Positions 57,101 to 63,730 of a stretch of 64,000 nucleotides of DNA are shown one piece after another (the stretch's first letter is position 1; each line of letters opens with the position of its first letter). The notes below the pieces were generated by a model, which was given only the letters and a program-made list of their open reading frames with translations, was not told the origin of the DNA and searched no databases. Position numbers and translations under genes: made by a program. The stretch comes from Nautilus pompilius (Eukaryota > Mollusca > Cephalopoda > Nautilida > Nautilidae): NCBI GenBank assembly GCA_018389105.1, contig JACATO010000091.1, positions 1 to 64,000 of the forward strand, read 5' to 3'.

Positions 57101-60100
57101 CGGGGGTGACGGGTTTGCTGATTTCTGATTGGTCAAGATATGAAACTCGCGAAATGTCGACTATGGGTGACGAAAAATCGGGAGAGTTGGCAAGTATGGC
57201 ATAACTCACATACTAAATATAACTGAAATTAAGAACAGAACATGAAATCTTCTAAACAAAAAACAAAACTTTGAAGCTCTGTAAGTCCTACTGCTAAAAT
57301 ACCAGATATCATATTGTCAACAAATTAGGTAAAGAGTATTTGCAAGATATCTAACAATTCAATATTTAAGAATTTAATCGACAATTATTGAAATATTTAC
57401 TGACCCTTCTATCATTTAAGCTCATTTACCTGTTTATTTGATGCATGTTGAGACCCCCCAATTTCTTTGAATTGTTAGCTGTTGCTCAGCTTCAGCGTTG
57501 AGAAAGTAAAATCTAAACAGATATTAAATATTTTCATTTCAACGTTATATCAACACAAGCTATGACTACAGGATTTTGTCATTAGAATTTACAGATTTAA
57601 AAAAAAAGATGTCATTTACTTTTGTCACAGACAAAATGACAACTTTTAGTGCTACACTGGTTTTATATATTTACCTATATACTTCAAATTTTGGTTGCTG
57701 GAGCGCAGGAACTTTCCAATGGAATGAGATGCTTCAACCAACAACGCAGTATTGGGACAGATACTTGAGATAGTCAAGATACATTGATAAGTAATAGCTA
57801 AAAAATATAAAGTTATAATTTTAGACAATAATAATAGTAGTAAATTCAGCAATATTCTCTTATGGTCTAGAGCATGGGTCATTAACCAATGGCATGTAAA
57901 TTGCCCAATGAATCAGAATCATATTTAAATATGCAATCTGGAGATTTTGTCCTCAGTGTATCAGGAAAGCATGTTCATTAGAGAACTTTTATTTTTTTAA
58001 CAGTGGGCGGGCGAGCCAGTCCTGGAAGTCTAGAGGTGTGATCAGAATTTGTCTTGAGCGGAAACTGCATAAAGTCTTGTTTAGCGATTTAAATGAAAGT
58101 GATTATCGTTTTGATCTCACAGACGCTTTTATTTTCTCCAGAAACGTCCCAGTTATGTAGTTATGGAGATTAACATTAATTGTCCTCAAACAATAAATGC
58201 CTTCTCTTGACCAGTAGTTCACCTGTTTTTGATTTTTTTTAAAATTTGGCCTTTAATGGGTGTTTTTGGATGTAACTTGGCTTTTTGAAGGATAGTTTGC
58301 TTCCGCAAAATCCGGTTGAGATTTTTGAAACTCACTCCAGGCTGCATTCCCTGCTATGGCTCCATTAGACTCCACAGATACACGCAGCAAAGTGGAAATG
58401 TAAGGCTCTTTCAATCCCCTTGTGCTTTATTGCAATGTCAATGCCTGTCCTGTCTTTGTTTATCGAAAACCATTTGAATTGCTGCTACTAATTTCAGTTT
58501 CCGAAGGGATATCTAGACGATAAGGATACATTTACAGCAGTTCCTCTCGCATTCTACCAGAGTCCATTTTCGGTGACTTGTCTCGAACCCGATCCAAGAA
58601 CATCTTCTTAATATCGGCTTTGAAATTTTCAATGTATTTCTGACCATATCCTTTATCCCAGGGTGGCCAACAAGATCAACCTGTTCTAAAGTCTTCCGAA
58701 CACGATACTTTGAATGCAACTCAATTCATCAATATCATCTCTATCAGGATTCACACCAACATATTCAACTTGATGTTGATGGATCTGAGCAACTGCATAT
58801 TTCAATGCATAGTGTACAAAATCCTGTTGTCCTGCAACTCCTTTGAAGGTGTGCTGATTTACCCATGCAACAGAGTTAAACTGCCTCTGACAAATTGAGC
58901 ACTGTAATGAGTCTTCCTTCATGTCGGCAAATGCTTCCACTGCATTAAGATTGGTTTGTCGTCGTCGTAATTCGTAGTTGTTGGTGTCATCTGGCCACCA
59001 AATACAGTGCAATTGTCATTGGTCCAACAAACACAGTGTGAGATACAGCACTAGTTGGTGTATCATCTGCATCAATACATCCTTCATTTTCATCCACATT
59101 GTCATCTTCATCAGAATCAGACACCTCATCATTAGCTCTACCATCATCCACAGCTTCAGCAATGATGCTAATTACTTTGATTGAACTGATTCCTGAATAC
59201 TCAAAGGTACTCTTTTACTGTCATGCTCAACACGGATCTTATTATATCAAGTCACACACTTGAAACACTCCAAAACATGCTCATGCTTCGTCATAAGTTG
59301 CTGCAGTTTATTTCAGTTGGAGCAAACCATTTCTGAAACTGAGTTGTTTATACCTCCATTCAAATGTAGAGCTTCAATCAAATCACCTGCAGTGATGACA
59401 GTGTTACCAATGTTGCAATACCTTGATACGTTTCATTGCGATAGCAAAATGACCATCACGAGGACCTGTTCCATCCTGAGGATCTGTGCAGATGTAAGAA
59501 ACCAGGTTCAACTCATGTTTCGCAACCAAATTAATAAAATAAACTAGCTGTGGCTTTTAATAGCACTTTGCATTGTCCGATTAGACATAAATCTCTTCTA
59601 CTTCAGGGAAATCATGCCTCAAATGCATCACAGCTGCCTCAAAAAAGTTAACCCTGCCAGCCAATCTTGTTTCGTGTCACCTGACACAATTTGGTCATAA
59701 TACGTGTGAAGGTCATCCAAATTTTGCTTGCTCTTGTTTGGATCAGATCTCAAATAGATCATCATTCTGTGTCAGGAATTTCCTTTTTTTCCAGTGATCT
59801 ATGATTTTTTTCATGAAAGTACATCGCCTCAAACTTCACCATGAAATCCATTACAAAGTATGCTTGCTTCTGAGTAAAGGACACTAAAATTCTATGAATA
59901 TGAACCCGCTGGTTGTCGACTTAGAATCTATGTCCCATGTACAGATTAATCTCATCAATGCAATCTAGTAATAATTGCTCATGATCTCAGTCAACCCTTT
60001 CCTTGATAAACTCAAATGCTTTGAATGACAGGCAGTGGCTTTAACAATTAGTTGACACTAAACTGGTATTAGTATTCGATGCATAATCCACTGATGTTGA

Positions 60101-63100
60101 GTTACACTTTGACACATGGTTTTCAAACACAGTTTTTATAAATGCTTCCATTGAATGGACCAACTTTTCCAATTCAACAGTATGAGTGGTTGAAATGGAT
60201 ACAATATGATTTATCATGTCAAAATTATCATGCAATAAAATTCCTGACATATAGTTGACAGCCTTTTTCGCCTTCATGTCTTTGAAAGTTAGAGCCATGA
60301 CTATTTTCGATAGTGAGGTAACACCGATTCGATCAACTGGATTTGGATATTTGTCCAAGTATGCTCTGGACAGCTGTCTTTGAATCAGCTTTTGGAAAAT
60401 CTACTTCATTACAGTCCAATAAGATCTTTTTCATTCTCCAGGATATTATTTGTACATTTTGATCGTGCAGTAAAAGTTTGACAGCTTTGTTCACTGTCAA
60501 TTCATCGTATCACATTATAGTTCTTGTTTCAACAGCAATCGGAAATGTTTCCTGGAAGTTGCTACATTTTCTTCACCAAAACCAAACATCTCTTTCAACA
60601 ATTTCAACGTGAAAGTTTTACATCCTGAAGCCAACAACAATACATGCTTTTGAATATTCTGTTTGGGCAAATTGACACAATGCCTTTGTGTTCATCAACA
60701 GTTTGTTGTTTGAAGCACTCTCTGATGGGTTATTACGTGCCCATAACTTTTTTTTTCAACGAATCAGGATTATGAGAATATTTCACTTCACAAATTCTAT
60801 CAAATGCAATGCTTGCATAGTGGATCATTCGGCTGACTGATTCTTCTTTCAAATCCATCATTGATATGGTCTCTCTTCTTCTTTGCTGGGCATTCCACAT
60901 TCAATGTTGGCTGCTATTTCAAAAACTGTTGAATATATGACAGAGTTGGCATATTTTGCTCCTCCGATTCCTCAAAAGGCTGCTTTGTGCATCCTTTTTT
61001 ATGTTGCCATTCAGTCGCTTCGTCGTTAATTTCTCTGTAAATTGGTTCGGACTGACCACAGTCTTGGCTGTCACCTTTTGGTCAGTTGGCACATACATGT
61101 GCATTTACTGCATTCTAAGCAATTATAGCATTTAGCTCTATGGCAGTTGCACAAAATCGCCATTGTATAATGCTTCTATTTTCTTCTTGATTCATGAACG
61201 GGCAGAGCTATACTCAGAGGTAAGGTTATTTACCCTTGGCGACAGCCCAATAAAAAAAAGAAGCGTTGGATTTGGCTGTTTCAGGAACCAATCAAAATTT
61301 AGGAAAATAGTTTTTTTTTATCCAATGATGTAATTCTGCAAATTTCACCAGTTTGGAGTTTCATGAAAAACTCCCTGAGCCAACTCGCGAGACCAGTGTG
61401 AAAGACTCTGAAATATTTTGCTTAAAAATGTGTGTGTTCTAATGCCTAAGACATTATTCAAATAGTAGAGAGGCAACAAAAGAATGTAAATTGGGCTGCA
61501 ATGCAACATATATAATTGCTTAGTCAAAAAGCATATCTATGTATTTATTACATTGCGAGAACATCCTTAAAACCTCTGACCCATGTTGTTAAAAATATGA
61601 ATTCTGACACATTTTAAGTAGATATTTGAGGAATTTTACATATTCCTTCAAAAGATTCCTTTACTTTACACATTAGTTAACAATATGTTATTCCTTTCTT
61701 TTCATGTTAATGTTCTACCATCACTTGCAGCTGCAACAATGTCCGGCACACACAAGTAACAATCATTTGTTTGAACAAAGTGATTGCCGATGCTCAAGTT
61801 TCAGCTAATGTGATTATACATATAGATTTTTCATTTGATCTCCAGTTAGAGAAATCACCATTTGTTCAAGGTCATTAAGGCGGTGTCCACAACTGTCAAA
61901 ATGTCAGCTCACAAAAGAGCTGACTTAGACATTTGTTCATTTAAACGTGCACGGACAAACCGCTTTGGATTTGTGCCTTCTGCTGTGAAATTATCTTGTT
62001 GTACATCAAGTGTACAAAAATATACCAAAGCCAAACATGAAAAGTCAATTTCTAAAAAGAATCTAGAGCAAAAAGGTGCATTACAAAACATGCTTTCAAG
62101 GCACTGATATTGACATTCCTCGTCTTGCCATTATTAAAATGTTGTGCTTAAGAATCAGATGGAAAGACAGGAACTCTGTTCCTTGGAACTGCAGCAGGAA
62201 GCAACAAAAGGTAAAACTATTAAATATTTTGAACAAAGACCATGAAAGAAATTGTGTGTGTGTGTGTAAATATTGGTGGTTTTTCCTGTTGTGGTGAAAG
62301 GATAATTGTGCAAAGTGTGAACATTTCAAACTATCAACCAAATGCTGTCAGGTTTAAGTGGAGTGTGTTGTGGATCTTTTTGCTTGGCTTTAATTCCAAG
62401 GTGGTTCATGTCTGCTCTGAACTGGATAATGAGTGGCGAGGGAAGCTCATGTTTCTGACTGGTATTACATCTCACCAACATAACCGTTGCTCTTAAGGAG
62501 TCGGGTGTGTGAAAGTTTGAAGACATTTGTTGTGAATTTGGAGCCTTTTTTCCAGGGGTATTGATTATTCAGATTATTCAACTTTTACCTTTTTCTTCTC
62601 AAAGATCTATCATGTTGTGCTGTTGATGCAGAAATTGGCTTATTCAAGCAAAAGATGGAATTTAAATTTTTTTGCAAGGTTTCAAGATTTCCAACACTTC
62701 TGGACAAGTATTTTCATCCATTGGTTAGCCTGACCATTTCAAAGAGAATGACCTGGACATGCGTTTGTTTCAGTGGATAAATAATGAACAATTTTAAATG
62801 CAGCTCAGATTTAAAGAGAACTGATTTTTGGTTGTCAAAGTCTAGAAATACATTTAAAATGTATGACCTATACATCCCAATAAAAAATACAAGTCAAACT
62901 ATATCTTAAATTTTAACCCCAGCATTTGAAAAGGATCAAAATGTTTTCTTTTTCCATTTGCAATTAATGAGAAGGTCAAAGGTTGATAGTGAGATCTCAG
63001 CCAACTAAACAAGGTCACTAAAAACTACATTTATTAAGATAACAACATTAACAAATTTTCCAAATAAATATCAAATTAAAATTATAAAGACCAGTTTGTG

Positions 63101-63319
63101 TATGCAAACTAAAAAGTTGAATATGCATGTGGGGTGGACTTTTAAAAAAGATAATGGAAACAGAATATATTTTTTGTCAGTTTACTTAAAGTTTAGGCTG
63201 TACAAATTTTAACTTCACTCACCAAAAGCCATGTTTTCTTTCAGATTTGACCGTTCCAAGACTTCTTTTAAAACAGGATACATTTGTGAACTTATCCTGT
63301 TGAACAAAAAAGAAGGATC
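11859..63319 (-). CDS. AP4E1: AP-4 complex subunit epsilon (partial: 15 exons, 5' end outside window)
   Basis: Epsilon is one of the two large subunits of AP-4, the clathrin-independent coat of the trans-Golgi network that exports cargo such as ATG9A. The 15 exons described separately join in phase to 881 codons plus TGA. Residues 1-364 (window numbering) are the C-terminal part of the helical adaptin trunk, with family signatures such as [48 protein letters not shown] and [17 protein letters not shown]. Residues 365 to about 665 are the hinge: [12 protein letters not shown] matches the short conserved hinge box of epsilon, and an acidic low-complexity stretch follows. From about 665 to 881 is the ear, including [11 protein letters not shown] and a C-terminal platform. 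The order and spacing match the vertebrate protein (about 1,137 residues), so roughly 270 N-terminal residues are missing from the window. No stops or frameshifts interrupt it, so it looks functional. Exon choice rests on splice consensus, phase and remembered homology, not transcripts. Confidence 0.93.
12124..15229. other. AP4E1 intron; nothing recognisable
   Basis: Part of the 4.8-kb intron between the last two exons. I see AT-rich sequence, short A and T runs and an open frame near 14,250-14,507 without family resemblance. Confidence 0.6.
15230..16130 (-). mobile_element. Degenerate piggyBac-like transposon
   Basis: Minus-strand remnants follow the piggyBac transposase order. An acidic N-terminal segment with [20 protein letters not shown] lies near 15,990-16,060. 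A stretch readable as the 'lid' leads to [20 protein letters not shown] and [14 protein letters not shown] at 15,585-15,670; compare the family motif '(F/L)-x-RGR-x3-(K/R)-x-Y-x2-(S/K)KP-x-K-(Y/R)G-(I/L)-K'. A cysteine-rich tail RCCFCSSS...IPC lies near 15,240-15,310, like the C-terminal zinc-binding domain. Stops and frameshifts are frequent and the middle is missing, so it is dead. I did not find TTAA-flanked ends. Confidence 0.72.
16961..17172 (-). CDS. AP4E1: AP4E1 exon (ear)
   Basis: 212 bp after TTTCTTTGCAG and before GTATGTAGC. It encodes [20 protein letters not shown] through [15 protein letters not shown]. The end 'F-x-V-N-(I/L)-x-LLDF-(I/L)' is the ear-core signature of epsilon. Exit phase 2. 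Confidence 0.92.
19451..19966. repeat. Minisatellite of about 46-bp units, 11 copies
   Basis: The unit contains GGGTAAGAGACAGCAGGAAG followed by ATCATATAAGAAAAGAAAG and recurs every 44-48 bases (for example 19,781 to 19,827). Copies vary in CTGGCC versus AGGGCC or AGGGTC. The plus strand is strongly purine-rich. It lies inside the AP4E1 intron between 17,173 and 20,817; the reading frame shifts with each unit, so coding use is unlikely. Confidence 0.95.
20818..21498 (-). CDS. AP4E1: AP4E1 large exon (acidic hinge and start of ear)
   Basis: 681 bp, 227 codons, ending at GTGAGTAC. It starts [20 protein letters not shown]. The acceptor is TTTTAGCAG, a NAGNAG site that would add or omit one Gln. 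The middle is acidic and Ser-rich (for example [16 protein letters not shown]). The last 55 or so residues ([20 protein letters not shown] onward) are the first beta strands of the epsilon ear, which binds accessory factors such as tepsin in vertebrates. Confidence 0.88.
22764..23940 (-). mobile_element. Unclassified transposon remnant, C-terminal half
   Basis: Broken minus-strand reading frames give, in order: [20 protein letters not shown] with [13 protein letters not shown] (23,749-23,940), an acidic Asp/Asn-rich linker (about 23,400-23,600), a segment with [20 protein letters not shown], then [20 protein letters not shown] and LGRMHECL. The last two units match, in type and order, the end of the larger element at 58.5-61.1 kb ([20 protein letters not shown] and SGRMREELL). 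I do not recognise the superfamily; the tail looks like a small helical DNA-binding module. Confidence 0.5.
24398..25942 (-). mobile_element. Degenerate Tigger (pogo) transposase, TIGD1-like
   Basis: Minus-strand pieces keep the family order. A helix-turn-helix segment [20 protein letters not shown] lies at 25,770-25,890. [20 protein letters not shown] with [20 protein letters not shown] lies at 25,190-25,360. The second catalytic region [11 protein letters not shown] lies near 25,030, and [14 protein letters not shown] with the third Asp near 24,920. The C-terminal domain [20 protein letters not shown] with [16 protein letters not shown] follows. Several stops and frameshifts interrupt it. 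A sequence CAGTCACCTCTCGATTTATG near 23,959 resembles the left terminus of such elements; the right end was not found. Confidence 0.85.
25943..27589. other. AP4E1 intron; unresolved repeat-like DNA
   Basis: This may contain more transposon debris. For example, a minus-strand stretch near 26,540-26,620 reads [20 protein letters not shown]. No family assignment is possible. A TA run lies at about 27,027-27,040. Confidence 0.35.
27590..27705 (-). mobile_element. Tc1-like transposase fragment
   Basis: One uninterrupted minus-strand frame reads [20 protein letters not shown] and [10 protein letters not shown] before a stop. This is the Tc1 family block 'WP-A-x-SPDLNPIEH-V-W-D-x-LGR' that carries the catalytic Glu (in IEH). 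The rest of the element is not recognisable. Confidence 0.7.
28000..29742. other. AP4E1 intron; nothing recognisable
   Basis: AT-rich DNA with A and T runs. No coding frame resembles a known family and I see no clear transposon ends. Confidence 0.55.
29743..29865 (-). CDS. AP4E1: AP4E1 exon (hinge, Gln run)
   Basis: 123 bp, 41 codons, after TTATTTTGCAG. It includes [17 protein letters not shown] and ends HHPTSLSL before GTCAGTG. The LFVG element aligns with the vertebrate hinge. The Gln run is encoded mostly by CAG repeats, so its length may vary between individuals. The donor could also lie slightly downstream, but phase supports this one. Confidence 0.83.
30400..31965 (+). mobile_element. 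Degenerate BED-finger hAT-type transposon (ZBED/SCAND3-like)
   Basis: Plus-strand pieces follow the domesticated-hAT pattern. [14 protein letters not shown] with [16 protein letters not shown] (30,420-30,540) carries the C-x2-C...H-x4-H BED finger. [20 protein letters not shown] then [20 protein letters not shown] lies at 30,795-30,930. The segment [20 protein letters not shown] is at 31,000-31,060. Between 31,260 and 31,420 are matches to '[19 protein letters not shown]', [20 protein letters not shown] and [16 protein letters not shown]. The frame shifts repeatedly, so it is inactive. Such elements are abundant in several invertebrate genomes. Confidence 0.85.
32294..32886. mobile_element. 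Tigger/pogo-type MITE, 593 bp, with TA duplication
   Basis: The left end reads CAGTCGACCCCCCACGTAAT and the right end, on the opposite strand, CAGTTGTCCCTCCCCCGGTA, so the termini are inverted and related. TA flanks both sides (32,292-32,293 and 32,887-32,888). Both ends continue into CGCGGT/CGCGAAT-type sequence typical of Tigger termini. The interior is AT-rich and non-coding. Confidence 0.8.
33468..33591 (-). CDS. AP4E1: AP4E1 exon (hinge box)
   Basis: 124 bp after TTATTCTAG and before GTAAATATG. It encodes [20 protein letters not shown] and on to [22 protein letters not shown] matches the one well-conserved motif inside the otherwise variable epsilon hinge. Confidence 0.9.
33592..35367. 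other. AP4E1 intron; nothing recognisable
   Basis: AT-rich sequence with scattered homopolymer runs. No coding frame or transposon terminus was recognised. Confidence 0.6.
35368..35515 (-). CDS. AP4E1: AP4E1 exon (hinge)
   Basis: 148 bp after TTTTTCTCTGCAG and before GTAGGAATTG, across a 10.4-kb intron. The longest open frame here is not the right one. Entering in phase 1 gives [20 protein letters not shown] then [20 protein letters not shown] and YIDWKKES. This is the conserved aromatic-then-Ser/Gly-rich start of the epsilon hinge. Confidence 0.82.
35516..37739. other. Start of the 10.4-kb AP4E1 intron; nothing recognisable
   Basis: Only a (TC)n run at about 37,373-37,389 stands out. Open frames near 36,229 and 37,314 are AT-rich chance frames. 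Confidence 0.55.
37740..38815 (+). mobile_element. CR1-like non-LTR retrotransposon fragment (reverse transcriptase)
   Basis: Plus-strand remnants in the order of a non-LTR reverse transcriptase: [11 protein letters not shown], then VLG-type and 'IYMNNID' after a frameshift (37,890-37,970). TFVDDTKK, the catalytic 'F-A-D-D' block with Ala to Val, lies near 38,332. Near 38,625-38,800 are residues fitting the thumb/connection region ([22 protein letters not shown]). Many stops; 5' truncated, as is usual for this class. Confidence 0.65.
38821..39987 (+). mobile_element. Complete but dead mariner transposon, 1,167 bp
   Basis: The ends are inverted repeats beginning TTAGGTCGTTACAAAAGTTT (left) and, on the opposite strand, TTAGGTCGTTACAAAAGTTT (right), flanked by TA at 38,819-38,820 and 39,988-39,989. 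Inside is a plus-strand mariner transposase of the SETMAR type. It has [53 protein letters not shown], then [44 protein letters not shown] and a C-terminus [10 protein letters not shown]. Frameshifts and stops (for example near 39,125 and 39,405) inactivate it. It lies in the largest AP4E1 intron, on the opposite strand. Confidence 0.93.
40510..41084 (+). mobile_element. Deletion derivative of a DUF4817-type DNA transposon, 575 bp
   Basis: Perfectly matching inverted ends of about 29 bp: CAGGGTTATTCAAAAAGAAT at the left, and its complement at the right, with TA on each side (40,508-40,509 and 41,085-41,086). Inside, the first residues of the transposase, [20 protein letters not shown], are joined almost directly to its last ones, [20 protein letters not shown] and [12 protein letters not shown] with a stop. 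The catalytic middle has been deleted, leaving a MITE that still carries both coding ends. The near-perfect ends suggest a fairly recent insertion. Confidence 0.88.
41085..42799. other. AP4E1 intron; nothing recognisable except a GA run
   Basis: A (GA)n run lies at about 41,866-41,887. A small open frame at 41,322-41,543 shows no known family. Confidence 0.5.
42800..43980 (-). mobile_element. Second Tigger/pogo-like transposon remnant
   Basis: CAATAAAACCCCATATAACA at 42,800 resembles the terminus of pogo-like elements. On the minus strand, 43,450-43,560 gives [13 protein letters not shown], a stop, then [18 protein letters not shown]. This is the Tigger block '(L/F)LPPN-x-T-S-x-LQPMDQGVI-x2-(L/F)K' with the third catalytic Asp. 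The neighbouring frame [20 protein letters not shown] at 43,910-43,975 may belong to the same or an adjacent element. Too decayed for exact limits. Confidence 0.6.
44300..45967. other. AP4E1 intron; nothing recognisable
   Basis: AT-rich DNA adjoining the exon at 45,968. No reading frame or terminus identified. Confidence 0.55.
45968..46076 (-). CDS. AP4E1: AP4E1 exon (last trunk helix and start of hinge)
   Basis: 109 bp after TTGCAATAATAG. The first codon is an ATG, but it is internal. It encodes [20 protein letters not shown] and continues to PVGKLE, leaving G before GTGCAG. 'D-x-(S/T)-LSFLD-x2-V-x-E-x-L' is the trunk-end signature of epsilon. The donor GTGCAG is weaker than its neighbours, but phase into the next exon confirms it. 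Confidence 0.88.
46898..46978 (-). CDS. AP4E1: AP4E1 exon (end of trunk)
   Basis: 81 bp, 27 codons, after TTTGTTTTGCAG and before GTATGT. It encodes [20 protein letters not shown] and VNIKFEE, the linker helix leading to the last trunk helix in the next exon. Confidence 0.88.
47190..47600 (+). mobile_element. CR1-like non-LTR retrotransposon fragment
   Basis: Plus strand, within the short intron 46,979-47,707. The stretch near 47,372-47,465 reads [20 protein letters not shown] and AANKANRML, matching the CR1/L2-type block '(K/R)DLGV-x-I-S-x2-L...C...A-x-KANR-(M/I)LG' after the catalytic domain. Preceding residues (KFKDNTKN) fit a degraded FADDTK block. Short and inactive. Confidence 0.65.
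47708..47926 (-). CDS. AP4E1: AP4E1 exon (trunk)
   Basis: 219 bp, 73 codons in phase 0, after TTTTTTTTCAG and before GTTTGTG. It begins [20 protein letters not shown] and contains [14 protein letters not shown], corresponding to the epsilon 'T-x-A-W-(L/I)-x2-(A/S)-VTKL' element. Confidence 0.93.
48413..48513 (-). CDS. AP4E1: AP4E1 exon (trunk)
   Basis: 101 bp after TGGTTTCAG, ending at GTAGGT. It encodes [20 protein letters not shown] and [13 protein letters not shown]. The helix pair aligns with the vertebrate segment ending in S-W-V-L-G, which continues in the next exon. Confidence 0.9.
49090..50700 (+). mobile_element. Polinton/Maverick-like (virus-like) remnant
   Basis: Several plus-strand open pieces have viral-gene character. 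[20 protein letters not shown] (49,500-49,560) resembles the glycine-rich starts of Polinton or adintovirus structural proteins. VTNFDIEKF, a stop, then [20 protein letters not shown] and VINL (50,063-50,180) resembles the N-terminal part of the adenovirus-type cysteine protease of Polintons. [15 protein letters not shown] (50,390-50,430) may be part of another structural gene. A piece [20 protein letters not shown] (49,190-49,250) is unassigned. The catalytic part of the protease is not seen and all frames are broken, so it is an inert relic in an AP4E1 intron. Assignment is by short motif resemblance only. Confidence 0.45.
51721..51833 (-). CDS. AP4E1: AP4E1 exon (trunk), downstream of the AT-AC intron
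   Basis: 113 bp. The first base completes the split Arg codon, then [20 protein letters not shown] and [17 protein letters not shown] follow, leaving a G before GTAACC. 'D-x2-W-(Y/F)-(V/I)-x-T-(I/M)-N-x-(L/V)' is the conserved adaptin element. Confidence 0.92.
51834..52210 (-). other. U12-type AT-AC intron in AP4E1 (377 bp)
   Basis: On the minus strand the intron starts ATAGCCTTTG, one mismatch from the minor-spliceosome 5' consensus ATATCCTTT. It ends TTCCTTGACCATTATAAC. TTCCTTGAC (51,843-51,851) is a perfect match to the U12 branch-site consensus TTCCTTRAY, and its branch adenosine lies 10 bases from the terminal AC, the short distance typical of this class. Joining across it gives [19 protein letters not shown] in frame and matches the adaptin family. 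No GT-AG alternative gives this join. Confidence 0.85.
52211..52350 (-). CDS. AP4E1: AP4E1 exon (trunk), upstream of an AT-AC intron
   Basis: 140 bp after TTTTATCAG. It encodes [20 protein letters not shown] and on through [21 protein letters not shown], ending in AG of an Arg codon. No GT is present at the end fixed by homology; the intron begins ATAGCCTTTG instead. A GTAAGC lies earlier (in ...GACATTGTAAGC...), but using it would delete conserved trunk residues, so I prefer the AT-AC reading. Confidence 0.88.
52351..55435. other. AP4E1 intron; mostly unrecognised
   Basis: Holds a partial direct duplication (53,917-53,984) and a GTACA run near 54,716. Plus-strand frames at 53,681-54,113 are unlike any family I know. 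Confidence 0.5.
53917..53984. repeat. Two-copy direct repeat CTGACAAGCAGGTACCT
   Basis: The 17-base string occurs at 53,917 and 53,968, each followed by CAGTCAGT-type sequence. It is a small local duplication with a 51-base offset. Confidence 0.8.
55436..55545 (-). CDS. AP4E1: AP4E1 exon (trunk)
   Basis: 110 bp from a TCTTTTAG acceptor to GTGAGCT. It encodes [20 protein letters not shown] then [16 protein letters not shown]. The motif 'ECL-(D/E)-(H/N)-PD-x2-I-x-RK' is the adaptin signature shared by gamma, alpha, delta and epsilon subunits; the surrounding residues agree best with epsilon. Exit phase 0. Confidence 0.93.
56691..57200. mobile_element. MITE of about 510 bp with inverted ends and ATAAC duplication
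   Basis: The left end reads ATACTTGCCAACTTTCC and the right end on the opposite strand GCCATACTTGCCAACTCTCC. ATAAC occurs immediately outside both ends (56,686-56,690 and 57,201-57,205). The interior is more GC-rich than the surrounding intron and has no transposase. The autonomous partner is not known to me. Confidence 0.7.
57675..57797 (-). CDS. AP4E1: AP4E1 exon (trunk)
   Basis: 123 bp between a TTTTTTAG acceptor and a GTAAAT donor. It encodes [20 protein letters not shown] followed by a segment ending SSNQNLKYI. The match to the adaptin 'IGKF(L/V)...NLKY(L/I)G' signature is very close. Phase 1 at exit gives the split Gly codon. Confidence 0.92.
58480..61130 (-). mobile_element. Large unclassified DNA-transposon remnant with DDE-like and zinc-finger segments
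   Basis: Read on the minus strand from 61.1 to 58.5 kb: N-terminal segments [10 protein letters not shown] and [20 protein letters not shown]. Then a poorly preserved middle, with [20 protein letters not shown] at 60,150-60,260. A core at 59,430-59,610 stays in one frame despite two stops: [27 protein letters not shown] and [20 protein letters not shown]. An acidic linker follows ([16 protein letters not shown]). Next is a C2H2-like piece [17 protein letters not shown] at 58,870-58,930, and a tail [20 protein letters not shown] with SGRMREELL and [13 protein letters not shown]. The spaced acidic residues (SDNA... D/E...GPRDGH) look like a DDE/RNase H-fold transposase. I cannot place the superfamily, and terminal repeats were not found. 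Confidence 0.55.
61860..62900 (+). mobile_element. Possible hAT/GTF2IRD2-like transposon fragment
   Basis: A plus-strand frame [20 protein letters not shown] (from 61,900) is followed, after many stops, by [16 protein letters not shown] and MQLRFKEN near 62,750-62,820. These resemble the C-terminal '(F/L)-x-LRL-x-W-x(3-6)-F-x-(M/L)QL-x-(F/L)' block of BED-finger hAT proteins. Weak evidence; it could be unrelated intronic sequence. Confidence 0.25.
63223..63319 (-). CDS. AP4E1: AP4E1 exon (trunk), first in window
   Basis: 97 bp, entering in phase 0 after TTTTGCTGCAG and ending in phase 1 at GTGAGTG. It encodes [20 protein letters not shown] and on to ENMAF. This is the trunk helix that precedes the [10 protein letters not shown] segment of the next exon; the shared Ala codon is split across the 5.4-kb intron. 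Confidence 0.85.
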
Positions 63320-63709
63320 CTGCAGCAAAATACCAATGAATTAAGCATATGATGCGTTTGCTTGTTTAATGTTACTATGGGTCACCACGAGCCTCATTAT
63401 GCTAGAAAGATGCAGATTTATGCACATGAGCAAATCTTCATGCTATTGGTAATGGAGTCGACAGGCTCGGAGCTAATGGAAATTCTATTCAAATGCACAC
63501 AGATATTAGGAAAAAAGCTGCATTGAAGATGAAAGTGGGTGTAAGACAAAGTTGAAACAATTTTTTTTAAATATAATAATTCTGTTGCAAATGTAGAAAC
63601 TGAAAAAAACATTAAATGAGGACTAGAGAGAGGCAAGCCAATAGGATACTAGGTACTGTATATAAAATCACATTAATGCTTCAGGTTCTGCAAATCACTG
63701 ATTACAACC

Positions 63710-63730
63710 TGTTTTGAGAGAGAGAGACAG
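63710..63730. repeat. Short (GA)n run
   Basis: GAGAGAGAGAGACAGACA near the right edge, within the AP4E1 intron that continues past the window. Confidence 0.7.
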
